A stretch of DNA of 26,987 bases from Clostridiales bacterium (GCA_016303065.1 JAEDMJ010000026.1:1-26987); one strand, 5' to 3'. Shown: positions 1 through 8,177, numbered from the stretch's first letter. Program-made: numbers and translations. The notes: generated by a model from the sequence alone, not told the origin.

Positions 1-1727
1 CGGGCAACCTGCTCAAGCCCATGCTGGCCCGCGGCGAGCTGCACTGCATCGGCGCAACGACCCTTGACGAGTACCGCAAGTACATCGAGGCGGACGCCGC
101 CCTCGAGCGCCGCTTCCAGCCGGTCACCGTCGACGAGCCGACCGTCGAAGACACAATCTCCATTCTCCGCGGCCTAAAGGACAGGTACGAGATCTTCCAC
201 GGCGTCACAATTCAGGACCGCGCGCTGATCGCCGCAGCCACCCTGTCCCACCGCTATATCACGGACAGATTCCTCCCCGACAAGGCCATCGACCTTGTGG
301 ACGAGGCCTGTGCAAGCCTCCGCACGGAGATCGACTCCATGCCCGGAGAGCTGGACGACCTCCGCCGCCACATTATGCAGCTTGAGATCGAGGAAATGGC
401 TCTCAAAAAAGAGACCGACAAGCTTTCCGCCGAACGGCTTGAAAAGCTTGAACGGGAGCTTGCCGAGGACCGCGAAAAATTCAACAGCATGAAGTCCCGC
501 TGGGACATCGAAAAAAACGCCATAGAGGATGTCAAAACCCTCAAGGCGGATATCGACCGCATGAACGGCGAGATCGAAGCCGCCCAGCGGAACTACGAAT
601 ACGAAAAGGCCTCACGCCTGCGCTATTCCGAGCTTCCGGCCCTTGAGCAGAGGCTTGAAGAGGCAAAGCGCATAAGCGAACAGCGCGGCACGGAGTCCTC
701 CCTCATCCGCGACACCGTCACCGAAGAGGAGATCGCCGCCATCGTTGCCCGCTGGACCGGGATCCCCGTGGCAAAGCTCATGGAGGGCGAGCGGGAGAAG
801 ATATTGAATCTCGACTCCATCCTTCACCGCCGCGTTATCGGCCAGGACGAGGCCGTCACGGGAGTCACCGAAGCCATAATCCGCTCCCGCGCGGGCATCT
901 CCGATCCCAACAAGCCGATCGGCTCCTTCCTCTTCCTCGGCCCGACGGGCGTCGGCAAAACAGAGCTTGCCAAGGCGCTTGCCGAAGCGCTTTTTGACGA
1001 CGAACACAACCTTATCCGAATCGACATGACCGAGTATATGGAGAAATTCAGCGTCTCCCGCCTCATCGGAGCGCCTCCGGGATATGTCGGCTACGACGAA
1101 GGCGGACAGCTCACCGAAGCGGTCAGAAGAAAGCCCTACTCCGTGGTGCTCTTTGACGAGATCGAAAAGGCCCATCCCGACGTTTTCAACATTCTTCTCC
1201 AGGTTCTCGACGACGGGCGCATCACCGATTCCCAGGGGCGCACGGTGGACTTCAAGAACACGATCATCATTCTGACCTCAAACCTCGGCTCCCAGTTCCT
1301 CCTGGACGGGATCGGTCCCGACGGCTCCATCGAGCCCACAGCCCGGGAAGAGGTTATGTCCCTCCTGCGCCGCTCTTTCCGTCCGGAATTCCTGAACCGG
1401 CTTGACGAGATCGTCTTCTACAAACCGCTGACCAAAGAGAACATCTCCGCGATCATCGATCTGCTGACAGAGGGGCTATCCCGCCGCCTTGCCGAAAAAT
1501 CGCTCCGGCTTGAGATCACCGACGCGGCAAAGACGCACATCATCGACGAGAGCTTTGACCCCGTTTACGGCGCAAGGCCGATGAAGAGATATATCTCCTC
1601 CCACGTGGAAACGCTCATCGCAAGAGCCATCCTCTCTGGAGATATCTCCGAGGGCTGCCTCATCACCGTGGACTTCGACGGGAACAGCCTCACCGCTTCC
1701 GTCGCTCCGCCGGTCGAGATAGTCTGA
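1..1727 (+). CDS. clpB: ATP-dependent chaperone ClpB, 3' part (N-terminus outside window)
   Basis: The frame is open from base 3 and ends with TGA at 1725-1727, so about 290 N-terminal residues are missing compared with the usual roughly 860. What remains runs from the end of the first AAA+ domain (GATTLDEYRKYIE and the arginine-finger stretch ALERRFQPV), through a long charged coiled-coil middle domain characteristic of ClpB rather than ClpC/ClpA, to the complete second AAA+ domain. The latter shows Walker A GPTGVGKTELAK, Walker B VVLFDEIEKAHPDV, the pore-loop region GAPPGYVGYDEGG, sensor 1 ILTSN and sensor 2 GARPMKR. The family is a cytosolic hexameric disaggregase that works with DnaK to rescue aggregated proteins after heat stress. 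Its promoter is outside the window, so CIRCE or other heat-shock control cannot be judged. Identification is firm. Confidence 0.96.
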   Translation, partial: GNLLKPMLARGELHCIGATTLDEYRKYIEADAALERRFQPVTVDEPTVEDTISILRGLKDRYEIFHGVTIQDRALIAAATLSHRYITDRFLPDKAIDLVDEACASLRTEIDSMPGELDDLRRHIMQLEIEEMALKKETDKLSAERLEKLERELAEDREKFNSMKSRWDIEKNAIEDVKTLKADIDRMNGEIEAAQRNYEYEKASRLRYSELPALEQRLEEAKRISEQRGTESSLIRDTVTEEEIAAIVARWTGIPVAKLMEGEREKILNLDSILHRRVIGQDEAVTGVTEAIIRSRAGISDPNKPIGSFLFLGPTGVGKTELAKALAEALFDDEHNLIRIDMTEYMEKFSVSRLIGAPPGYVGYDEGGQLTEAVRRKPYSVVLFDEIEKAHPDVFNILLQVLDDGRITDSQGRTVDFKNTIIILTSNLGSQFLLDGIGPDGSIEPTAREEVMSLLRRSFRPEFLNRLDEIVFYKPLTKENISAIIDLLTEGLSRRLAEKSLRLEITDAAKTHIIDESFDPVYGARPMKRYISSHVETLIARAILSGDISEGCLITVDFDGNSLTASVAPPVEIV

Positions 1728-1752
1728 CGCAGCAAAACTTCACCCAAAACAT

Positions 1753-1801
1753 AAAGCCAAAGCTGCTTTGGAAGTTTCCCTTCCGGAGCAGCTTTGGCTT
1801 T
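1753..1801. repeat. 15-bp perfect inverted repeat downstream of clpB
   Basis: The arms at 1753-1767 and 1787-1801 are perfectly complementary, and a short GGAA/TTCC stem inside the loop can extend the hairpin. It starts 25 bases after the clpB stop. The plus-strand 3' side is only weakly T-rich (TCGCTCCTTTTCCC), so it may be a 3'-end stabilising hairpin or a poor terminator. A better terminator follows at 1879-1913. Confidence 0.6.
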
Positions 1802-1878
1802 CGCTCCTTTTCCCGGCAAAATCCCGCTCCGGAAAGCGGTTTTTCTCTTCCCGGCTTTGGCGCCGGAACAGGGCGAAA

Positions 1879-1920
1879 ACGGACAGGGAGGAAACAACTT
1901 CCGCCCTGTCCGTTCGTTTT
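1879..1920. terminator. Bidirectional intrinsic terminator between convergent clpB and the DUF3267 gene
   Basis: A 10-bp GC-rich stem (1879-1888 with 1904-1913, ACGGACAGGG and its complement) is followed on the plus strand by TCGTTTTTC. On the minus strand the stem is followed by TTTTCGCCC. It lies between convergent genes and starts right after the minus-strand stop codon at 1921, so it can serve both. Confidence 0.8.
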
Positions 1921-2523
1921 TCAAAACTGTGTCCTCTCCGCTTTTTCCGCCGAATATACGCGCATTCCGAGACCGTTGTCCGAAATCCGTACATCCCCCG
2001 GAAAACGAAGCAGCTTTGCGGTCACATAAAAGTCGCCCGCCGCGCCGGAAACGTTCGTGATCTGGACAAAATACACGACCCAGAACCAGCTTTCCGGCAC
2101 AATTGCGCAGATCAGCGCCAGCACAGCTCCCCAGAAAACCACCGGAGCGAGAGCGATGACTATATAGCCCGTTTTGCCGAAATAGTCGCTGCTCCCGGCC
2201 CAGGCGAAAACTCCGTTGAAACCGTAGTGCACCTTTTCGGCGCCGAAAACCTTCATTGCCGCACCGTGGACAAGCTCGTGAAGGATTATGTAAGCCACAA
2301 TTCCCGCAAGCATTACCGCAAACCGCAGAAAATACAGCCACACCCCGGACTCCATGTCAAAAAGCGTCAGGATCGGCACGACAAAGTTCATCGGGATACC
2401 GACGGCAAGCATTATGCCCAAAGCCAGCAGATTCACAGCCAGGGCCGTCTTCCTGTCTTTTTTCATATCGATGGAAAATATCTCTTCGTACCCCGGCGGG
2501 AGCGTTTGTATTGCTTTTTTCAT
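1921..2523 (-). CDS. DUF3267-type putative membrane zinc metallopeptidase
   Basis: This 200-residue membrane protein is built like the DUF3267 putative zincin family. A short cytosolic N-terminus is followed by hydrophobic segments near residues 27-55 and 66-82, an HELVH zinc-binding motif at about residues 82-86 at the end of the second segment, the pattern YFGKTGYIVIALAP and further hydrophobic segments. A later GDFYV motif could supply a third metal ligand. Substrates of the family are unknown. The start at 2523 is chosen because AAAGGAG lies 7-8 bases before it. An upstream in-frame TTG at 2550 would overlap the previous stop and has no better site. It lies 23 bases after the lipoprotein gene and is probably cotranscribed with it, ending at the terminator at 1879-1913. 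Confidence 0.8.
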   Translation of the reverse strand: MKKAIQTLPPGYEEIFSIDMKKDRKTALAVNLLALGIMLAVGIPMNFVVPILTLFDMESGVWLYFLRFAVMLAGIVAYIILHELVHGAAMKVFGAEKVHYGFNGVFAWAGSSDYFGKTGYIVIALAPVVFWGAVLALICAIVPESWFWVVYFVQITNVSGAAGDFYVTAKLLRFPGDVRISDNGLGMRVYSAEKAERTQF

Positions 2524-2546
2524 CCGGCATCTCCTTTGCGCCGCAC

Positions 2547-4505
2547 TCAATATTTGCTTCTCGTGGAAATAACGATCACCAGCGCCAGGGAAGCCAGGCC
2601 GACCGCGGCCAGAACTATCATCACCGCATTCCGGTTATCCAGCAGCTCCGCCCGGAGGTTCTTTACCGGGGACTCGACCTCAACCGATTCTCCGACGGCG
2701 ACGACCCGGTCAAATTCCCCGTCTCCGTCCGGATCCGACAGGGCTTTGAGAACACCGTCCCCGGCGGAGAGAAGAATATCCCCGTCTTCCGCTTTTTTGA
2801 TTTCAAGGCGGCTGGCGCCGTCTTCTCCCTCGGTATATATTTCGATATCTTCAAGACCCTCTCCGGAGAGAATATACCCTTCCTCCGCCGGAGCAAGAGA
2901 AGCGTTCTCGCCGGAATCCCCGGTGAGGCGAATGCTGCTGCAGCCGAGCATTCCAAGTCCCGAGTCGGAGGCAACCGTAAGGCTGAAGTTCTCCGCCCGT
3001 CCATCAACGCCGACGCTTCCGTCGGGAGCGAAAGAAACCGCATCCTGTTTTTCGGAAGAAGCGGACAGGTAAGTCCCGCCGTATTTTATTGAAATGTCGA
3101 GCGCGTCGCCTTCGTTCTCCGGTCTGACCGACACTGCGCTCTCTTCCCCGTCCACATTCTTCACAGCAATGTTCAGACTGCTTTCGTCTTCTCCGAAGCC
3201 ATGAAAGGCAACGATAAGTCCGCCATTGATTCCGCCCGGGAGTATGGCGTCAAGTGCGTTTATCTCTTCCTGAAGCGTATCCGCCATTACCTTCAGATCC
3301 TGCGTGCCCCTTGCCGAAATAAACGAGTAAACGCTGTCCTTTGTGTCGACAATTCCGCTCCGGTCCATTACGGAAAGATCCGAAAGCACAAACTCTATTT
3401 GCACATTATATCCTTTGTCCTCGAGGTAGGGAATCGTATAGTTCCCTTCTTCGTCAAAGTAGAGGCAGCACACGTCTTTGTATTCAGGTGAATTGCTGTC
3501 ATATATAAGTATTTTCCCGGTATACCGGTGTCCGTTGTGCGTATAATTCGTGTTTTCACATCCGTACGCCACAACTGCGTGCCCGCTTGCAGACAGATCC
3601 GGACGCGTCGGCTCGAGGCCGTAGCACAGGAGCACCGGAGTTCCGCCATTTTCCACCTTTTCCGCCATATCTGTCAGCGTGCGGAGACGTTCCACATCAG
3701 ATTTCAGGCAGAAAACCGTGACTTCCGCCTGTATGTACGACAAATACTGAGTCAAATGGTAGGACGCGATTATTGATTTTGCCGCAGAGTTTTTCGAAAC
3801 CTCATGCAGATTTGATGCGGACGATTTCAGCGAAGACGGGCTGAGCCTTCCGGTTTTTGCAAGGATCGAAGTCACTGCCATTCCGTAGCACTGGCCTCCC
3901 GCTTCCATCCCGGCTTTCTCCTTGATCATCGCTTTTTCCGAGTCGCTGAGGTTATAGCAGAGCGCCGCGAAATCCGCAGCATTAACAGGAAAACTGTTCA
4001 CCGTGTAGTTTTGAAAATTCCAGGTGTCCCGCGTAAAGTCCATCCGGTTGTTGGCTCCGTTGGTTCCGTCCACAAAGACCGAGCCGTAGGCCGTAACTCC
4101 CGTGATGAGCGGAGAGCTCACCGACACCGAATAGTCCCAGTTTCTGTCTTCATGCTCCACCGGGATCGACACCGACCACACTATGGTCTCGGATTCCCCC
4201 ATGTCCAGTGTGACGAACGTCGTATTTCTGGGAAGACCCTCGATTGTGACCGCGTCGTCGATTTCCAGCGTCACCTCCGCCGCGGTCAGCGGCACGATAT
4301 AGTTGTTGGTGACTGTGGCGGAAATGCTGCACTTGAAAACCGCTTCGTTGTTTTCCGATTCCGACTCCACATCGTACCACACCTGTACAAGCACATAGTC
4401 GTCCACCATCTGCTCAAGCAGCGTACAGCCGCCAAGCGCCAGCGGAAAAACAAACGCCAAAAGCAGCAGCGCCGCCTTTACATTAACAAATTTTGATCTT
4501 CTCAC
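2547..4505 (-). CDS. Surface lipoprotein with cysteine-peptidase-like core and C-terminal membrane segment
   Basis: This is a 652-residue predicted exported protein of unrecognised family. The N-terminus has basic residues, a hydrophobic stretch and the lipobox-like LGGC, with Cys27 as the likely lipidated residue. Residues about 35-145 look like a beta-rich Ig-like domain. Residues about 195-355 have the hallmarks of a papain/C39-like fold: GGQCYGMA (Cys206), SGHAVVAYG (His309) and LIYDSN (Asp336), in the usual Cys-His-Asp order. A beta-rich region follows, and then a C-terminal hydrophobic helix (about 627-646) ending STRSKY. If both ends are used, the protein is anchored twice with the catalytic-like part outside. 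The start is GTG with AAGGGA 10 bases upstream. Expression is from the promoter at 4563-4591, and the membrane metallopeptidase gene follows. The protease function is inferred from residue pattern only. Confidence 0.72.
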   Translation of the reverse strand: MRRSKFVNVKAALLLLAFVFPLALGGCTLLEQMVDDYVLVQVWYDVESESENNEAVFKCSISATVTNNYIVPLTAAEVTLEIDDAVTIEGLPRNTTFVTLDMGESETIVWSVSIPVEHEDRNWDYSVSVSSPLITGVTAYGSVFVDGTNGANNRMDFTRDTWNFQNYTVNSFPVNAADFAALCYNLSDSEKAMIKEKAGMEAGGQCYGMAVTSILAKTGRLSPSSLKSSASNLHEVSKNSAAKSIIASYHLTQYLSYIQAEVTVFCLKSDVERLRTLTDMAEKVENGGTPVLLCYGLEPTRPDLSASGHAVVAYGCENTNYTHNGHRYTGKILIYDSNSPEYKDVCCLYFDEEGNYTIPYLEDKGYNVQIEFVLSDLSVMDRSGIVDTKDSVYSFISARGTQDLKVMADTLQEEINALDAILPGGINGGLIVAFHGFGEDESSLNIAVKNVDGEESAVSVRPENEGDALDISIKYGGTYLSASSEKQDAVSFAPDGSVGVDGRAENFSLTVASDSGLGMLGCSSIRLTGDSGENASLAPAEEGYILSGEGLEDIEIYTEGEDGASRLEIKKAEDGDILLSAGDGVLKALSDPDGDGEFDRVVAVGESVEVESPVKNLRAELLDNRNAVMIVLAAVGLASLALVIVISTRSKY

Positions 4506-4562
4506 TCTTCCCGTTCCCTTCAGGCTAAATTCAAAAGCTTTCGCAGTTTATATTTCATTAAA

Positions 4563-4591
4563 AATATACCATTCTCCGGGTTTTGTGTCAA
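4563..4591 (-). promoter_or_regulatory. SigA-type promoter for the lipoprotein-DUF3267 transcript
   Basis: On the minus strand TTGACA (4591-4586) and TATATT (4568-4563) are separated by exactly 17 bases. The predicted start of transcription is about 50 bases before the GTG at 4505. It sits just after the stop of the GNAT gene. Confidence 0.8.
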
Positions 4592-4610
4592 GCTCCGAAA
4601 AGAAATTCCC

Positions 4611-5105
4611 TCAGAAACCGCTGCCCGTCTTTCGGTGGTACATTCTGGCTTCTCCTCCGTCGTTTTCCTCGACTGTTCCCCAAAACTCCCATCCACACTT
4701 TTCATAGAAGTCCGTATGTCCGGTTATCAGATACACATCCTCCGTCCCGTGCTCCGCAAGGCCGGCGGCCGCCGCGTTCAAAAGCTGCCGGGCAATGCCC
4801 CGCCTGCGGTATTCGGGTTCGACATATACCGCGCATATATTCGGGCGGAGATCCGGGCGCTTGTGAAAATCGTTTTCGATCACGCCGAGCCCGCCGCATA
4901 TCCGTCCGTTTTCCCGGAAAACATACCACTCCGGCACTCCGGAAGGACTCGCAGCGCTCGCCTCCATGCTTTCAAGGTAAGTGCGCTCCGGAATACCCCA
5001 TTTTTCGTGGAACCACTTCGCCGCCGCGGCGATAAGCTCCGGATGTCCGTCCAGCCTCAGGATTTTTCCTCCCGGGCACGCTTCTTTTTCCGCTTTTGAG
5101 TCCAC
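4611..5105 (-). CDS. GNAT-family N-acetyltransferase
   Basis: This 164-residue protein matches the GNAT fold, which transfers an acetyl group from acetyl-CoA to an amine. The acetyl-CoA-binding motif A is clear (ICAVYVEPEYRRRGIARQLL, with the R-x-x-G-I-A pyrophosphate loop), preceded by a beta-strand GGLGVIEND and followed by YEKCGWEFWG, typical of the C-terminal part. The substrate cannot be told from sequence. The start is GTG at 5105, with a purine-rich GGGGGAG about 10 bases upstream and no nearby ATG alternative. It has its own promoter at 5143-5170. No terminator is visible between it and the downstream lipoprotein promoter, so some read-through into that gene is possible. Confidence 0.88.
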   Translation of the reverse strand: MDSKAEKEACPGGKILRLDGHPELIAAAAKWFHEKWGIPERTYLESMEASAASPSGVPEWYVFRENGRICGGLGVIENDFHKRPDLRPNICAVYVEPEYRRRGIARQLLNAAAAGLAEHGTEDVYLITGHTDFYEKCGWEFWGTVEENDGGEARMYHRKTGSGF

Positions 5106-5142
5106 GGCGGCTCCGCTCCCCCTTCTGCTTTTAACACCCTAA

Positions 5143-5170
5143 ATTATACACCTTTCCGGGAAAATATCAA
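5143..5170 (-). promoter_or_regulatory. SigA-type promoter for the GNAT gene
   Basis: TTGATA (5170-5165), a 16-base spacer and a perfect TATAAT (5148-5143) on the minus strand, followed by a leader of about 30 bases to the GTG at 5105. Confidence 0.82.
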
Positions 5171-5182
5171 GACGCAAAAGAT

Positions 5183-5204
5183 CTCCGGCGGTTTTCCGCC
5201 GGAG
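5183..5204 (-). terminator. Hairpin terminator after the XRE-solenoid gene
   Basis: A perfect 9-bp stem CTCCGGCGG/CCGCCGGAG closes a four-base loop 15 bases after the minus-strand stop codon. The minus-strand tail ATCTTTTGCGTCTT is moderately T-rich. It ends just before the -35 box of the next gene. Confidence 0.7.
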
Positions 5205-5218
5205 AAGTACGTTTTTTC

Positions 5219-6481
5219 TTATCCCCGCTGTCCGACACACAGAACGGCCTTTTTTCCAATGCGCTCTGCCGATTCACTGACGATGCGCCCGATATATATC
5301 TCTCCGTCGTCGGCGGAAAGCTCCGCACGGTCTGCCGTGAGCCGCTTTCCGTCAAAACTTCCGCTCCCCCGGAACTCGCAGAGCAGGAACCCGACCTCCC
5401 CTCCCAAACGCACGGAGCCGCTGCCCGAAATCTTCACCTCGGCGCGGCCGGATATCTCCTCCGCCGAAACATCCCCGCAGCCGGAAATCGTCACTTTTGG
5501 ATCATGCAGCCTTTTTGCAGAAACGTCGCCGCTTCCGGAAATGCTTACCGCCGCTTTGCCGCAGTTTCCCGCAGAAATCTCCCCGCAGCCGGAAATTCTG
5601 AACGACACGTCCTCACAGTCTCCGACGGAAATCTGTCCCGAACCGCTGATCGCCGCCTCAAAATTTCCGACCCTGTTCGCCTCGATTGTTCCGCTCCCCG
5701 AAACACTCAAAACGGTATTTTTGAAATTCGGAACCACCTCACACGATCCGCATCCCGTCAGACGCACGCAAAGCCGCCCGCCCTCGCAAAACCCCATGTA
5801 TATGTCGAGCAGGTTTGGCTCCGAATCCCCGTCCTGTCCGCCGCCGTTCTTCATGGAAACAGACAATCCGTTTTTCTCCCCATTGAACTTCAACCCCGAG
5901 ATAAATTTCGGAGAACCCTTTGCGCTTGCCCAAAACAAGCCCTTCGGATCATTCAGCAGTCTCACCCTGCAATTCCGGGATATATTTACCTCAAGCGACT
6001 CAAAGGGTGCAAAGCTCTGTTCAAGGCTCGTCCCGCCGCACTCACTGTCGCTGTCGCAAAACGCGTCGTCTTCAAATATCGCGATCTCCCCCCCGCCGCG
6101 GTTGTAAACAATTCCCTGAAAAACATCCGCTGTGCTTCCGTCCGAAAAGGTTATGATCCCTGTTTTTTCGTCGACGCTCTCTGCTTTTTTGGATGAATAG
6201 CAGGCTTTGTTTTTAAACGAAGCCAAAAACTCCATTCCCCGAAAGCTCTGGGAAAATTCCGGACAGTTTCTCTCTTTTTCACCGAAAAGCGAGCCGATTG
6301 AGACGCCCAAAAGACATGATATCTGCGGGAACAGCGCAACGTCCGGATAGCCGATGCCGGTTTCCCATTTTGAGACCGCCTGAGGAGTAATTCCCAGTTC
6401 CGAGGCAAAAACCTCCTGGGTCATGCCCGCAAGCTTCCTTTTTTCCGAGATGAATTGTCCAAGTTCCCGAGGATTCAGCAT
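5219..6481 (-). CDS. XRE-family regulator fused to a GIN/DUF2807-like repeat solenoid
   Basis: This 420-residue protein starts with a classic XRE/Cro helix-turn-helix (residues about 6-64; GMTQEVFASELGITPQAVSKWE). The middle (about 90-235) is unassigned. The C-terminal third is a regular beta-repeat. The motif SG[S/C]G recurs at residues 261, 279, 297, 315, 333 and 352, with RGSG at 371 and TGCG at 242, a spacing of 18 or 19 residues. This resembles the head GIN/DUF2807 domain, which is often on exported proteins. Here there is no signal peptide or membrane segment, so the solenoid should be cytosolic. The start is ATG with AAAAGGGG 8 bases upstream. A dyad covers its own -10 box, suggesting autoregulation. 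The DNA-binding part is firm. The effector role of the solenoid is unknown. Confidence 0.85.
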   Translation of the reverse strand: MLNPRELGQFISEKRKLAGMTQEVFASELGITPQAVSKWETGIGYPDVALFPQISCLLGVSIGSLFGEKERNCPEFSQSFRGMEFLASFKNKACYSSKKAESVDEKTGIITFSDGSTADVFQGIVYNRGGGEIAIFEDDAFCDSDSECGGTSLEQSFAPFESLEVNISRNCRVRLLNDPKGLFWASAKGSPKFISGLKFNGEKNGLSVSMKNGGGQDGDSEPNLLDIYMGFCEGGRLCVRLTGCGSCEVVPNFKNTVLSVSGSGTIEANRVGNFEAAISGSGQISVGDCEDVSFRISGCGEISAGNCGKAAVSISGSGDVSAKRLHDPKVTISGCGDVSAEEISGRAEVKISGSGSVRLGGEVGFLLCEFRGSGSFDGKRLTADRAELSADDGEIYIGRIVSESAERIGKKAVLCVGQRG

Positions 6482-6516
6482 AAAGTAAGCCCCTTTTCCG
6501 GCATCTGCCGTGTCCT

Positions 6517-6543
6517 GATTGCAGGTTTATTATAACCGCAATC
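6517..6543. promoter_or_regulatory. Interrupted palindrome over the -10 box, candidate XRE operator
   Basis: Read on the minus strand, GATTGC-GGTT and AACC-T-GCAATC flank the central ATAATA of the -10 hexamer, giving a 10-bp dyad with one extra base in one arm. Its place in the promoter of a helix-turn-helix regulator gene suggests an autorepression operator. Binding is inferred. Confidence 0.55.
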
Positions 6544-6557
6544 AAAAAACAAGTCAA
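6529..6557 (-). promoter_or_regulatory. SigA-type promoter for the XRE-solenoid gene
   Basis: TTGACT (6557-6552), a 17-base spacer and TATAAT (6534-6529) on the minus strand, about 48 bases from -10 to the ATG at 6481. Confidence 0.85.
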
Positions 6558-6862
6558 TAACCGCAAAGTTTACCTCTTTTGGGGCTTTTTCCGCCGCGCC
6601 CGCCCTTTTCCCGCCAAAAACAACCGGCAGTTGTCTCAACCCCGGGTTGTTTTGCTCAGACCCTTTTACCGCTCAATCCCACAGGCAGAGGTTCACCTCT
6701 CAAAAAAGCTCTTTCAAGCCCGTCCGCAGGCCGGAGGCTTTCGGAAAGCAATTTGCGCCCGCGGTTTTCAAAAGGTATCAAACCGAACACATTTTCCTTT
6801 CGGAACAGATATATTATCCCTGTTTTATCCGAACTCCGCTCCACAACAGTTCTTTTGAAACC
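6558..6862. other. Intergenic stretch with no recognised feature
   Basis: About 300 bases lie between divergent genes. I see only short open frames without ribosome binding sites and one small 5-bp hairpin (CAACC/GGTTG near 6638-6650). Nothing supports a gene or structured RNA. Confidence 0.5.
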
Positions 6863-6891
6863 TTGACAAAAAGCCTGTCAACGCTTATAAT
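6863..6891 (+). promoter_or_regulatory. Consensus promoter for the class I/II aminotransferase
   Basis: A perfect TTGACA (6863-6868), 17-base spacer and perfect TATAAT (6886-6891). Transcription would start near 6898, some 33 bases before the ATG at 6931, which rules out the earlier in-frame TTG at 6907 as a likely start. Confidence 0.9.
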
Positions 6892-6930
6892 TTTCAATAT
6901 GGATTTTTGTTTTTCGGAGGTAAACAACTT

Positions 6931-8121
6931 ATGCTGTCTGAAAAAAGCGTCCGTCTCGGAACTGCCCGGTCGGTGATCAGAGAGCTGTTTGAATACGGCA
7001 AATCCCGCGCCGCGATCGTCGGCGCGGAAAATGTTTTCGACTTTTCCATCGGAAACCCCAGCGTCAGCCCGCCTGCGGAAGTGAACGCCGCGGCGATACG
7101 GCTTCTTTCCGAAAGCGACCCCGTCGCCATGCACGGCTACACCAGCGCCCAGGGCGACCCCGCCGCGCGGAAGATGCTGGCCGATTCGCTCAACCGCCGC
7201 TTTTCGGCCGGAGCTTCGCCCGACGACATCTACATCGCCACCGGCGCCGCCGGGGCTCTCTGCGGCTGTCTCCACGGACTTGCCTGCGAAGGCGACGAGT
7301 TCGTCGTTTTTGCACCGTATTTTCCCGAATACAAGGTCTTTATCGAAAAGACCGGTTCGGCCATGCGGCTTATTCCGCCCGACATCGAAAACTTCCAGAT
7401 CGATTTTGACGCCCTTTCCCTGGCGCTCAATCCCCGCACAAAGGCCGTTATCGTCAATTCCCCGAACAACCCCTCCGGCGCGGTCTACTCCGAAGAGACG
7501 GTAAAAAAGCTTGCCGACCTGCTTTCCGAACGCTCCGCACAGTACGGTCATCCGATATATATAATCTCCGACGAGCCCTACCGTGAGATCGTCTACGAAG
7601 GCTTTTCCGTGCCCTGGATCCCCGCGTTCTACCCCTATACCATAGTCTGCTATTCGTTCAGCAAATCTCTCTCCGTTCCCGGAGAGCGTCTGGGCTATGT
7701 TTTCGTTCCCCAAAGCGCCAACCGCGACGAGCCGGTCTACGCGGCAGTTGCCGGCGCGCTGCGCTCGCTCGGGTACGTCAGCGCGCCGAGCCTTTTCCAG
7801 CGGGTCTGCGCCGAATGCGCCGACCTCACGGCGGACATCTCGGTCTATGCCGAAAACCGCCGCCTGCTTCTTGACGGTCTCCGAAGCTGCGGCTTTGAGT
7901 GCGTCGAACCCGGAGGGACGTTCTATCTCTTCCCGAGAACCCTGGAACCCGACGATATCGCCTTCTGCGAAAAGGCAAAAAGTCTCGATCTTCTGATCGT
8001 TCCCGGCTCCGGTTTCGGCTGTCCCGGACACGTGCGCATTTCCTACTGCGTTCCGACCGACCGCATCAGACGCGCCCTTCCCGCCTTTGCCAAGCTTGCC
8101 GAACTCTGCCGCGCAAAGTAA
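6931..8121 (+). CDS. Pyridoxal-phosphate-dependent class I/II aminotransferase
   Basis: This 396-residue enzyme has fold-type I aminotransferase features: GNPSVSPP near the N-terminus, the substrate/PLP motif NSPNNPSG (about 177-184), the PLP-binding Asp in IISDEPY (Asp214), the Schiff-base Lys245 in YSFSKSLSVPGER, and the C-terminal carboxylate-binding Arg in HVRISYC. It should move an amino group between an amino acid and a 2-oxo acid. The overall pattern is aspartate-aminotransferase-like, but substrate cannot be fixed. The start is ATG 6931, 9 bases after GGAGGT. It is monocistronic, with its own consensus promoter and a shared terminator. It converges on pdxST, which makes its cofactor. 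Confidence 0.9.
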   Translation: MLSEKSVRLGTARSVIRELFEYGKSRAAIVGAENVFDFSIGNPSVSPPAEVNAAAIRLLSESDPVAMHGYTSAQGDPAARKMLADSLNRRFSAGASPDDIYIATGAAGALCGCLHGLACEGDEFVVFAPYFPEYKVFIEKTGSAMRLIPPDIENFQIDFDALSLALNPRTKAVIVNSPNNPSGAVYSEETVKKLADLLSERSAQYGHPIYIISDEPYREIVYEGFSVPWIPAFYPYTIVCYSFSKSLSVPGERLGYVFVPQSANRDEPVYAAVAGALRSLGYVSAPSLFQRVCAECADLTADISVYAENRRLLLDGLRSCGFECVEPGGTFYLFPRTLEPDDIAFCEKAKSLDLLIVPGSGFGCPGHVRISYCVPTDRIRRALPAFAKLAELCRAK

Positions 8122-8129
8122 TCTTCACA

Positions 8130-8177
8130 AAAAAAACGACGCCGGAATTTATACAAAAATTCCGGCGTCGTTTTTTT
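8130..8177. terminator. Strong bidirectional terminator between the aminotransferase and pdxT
   Basis: A perfect inverted repeat (8130-8150 with 8157-8177) has an ACGACGCCGGAATT core and A-runs/T-runs at the outer ends, giving a U-tail in both directions. It lies between two convergent genes. Confidence 0.92.

Noticed and set aside
1768..3072. 434-codon plus-strand frame across the clpB terminators and two minus-strand genes
   Set aside because: It begins inside the 1753-1801 hairpin, crosses the 1879-1913 terminator, and its sequence is Arg/Ser/Pro-rich shadow.
6814..8031. 405-codon minus-strand open frame opposite the class I/II aminotransferase
   Set aside because: It would run through the consensus promoter and start of a well-supported gene and has no domain features.
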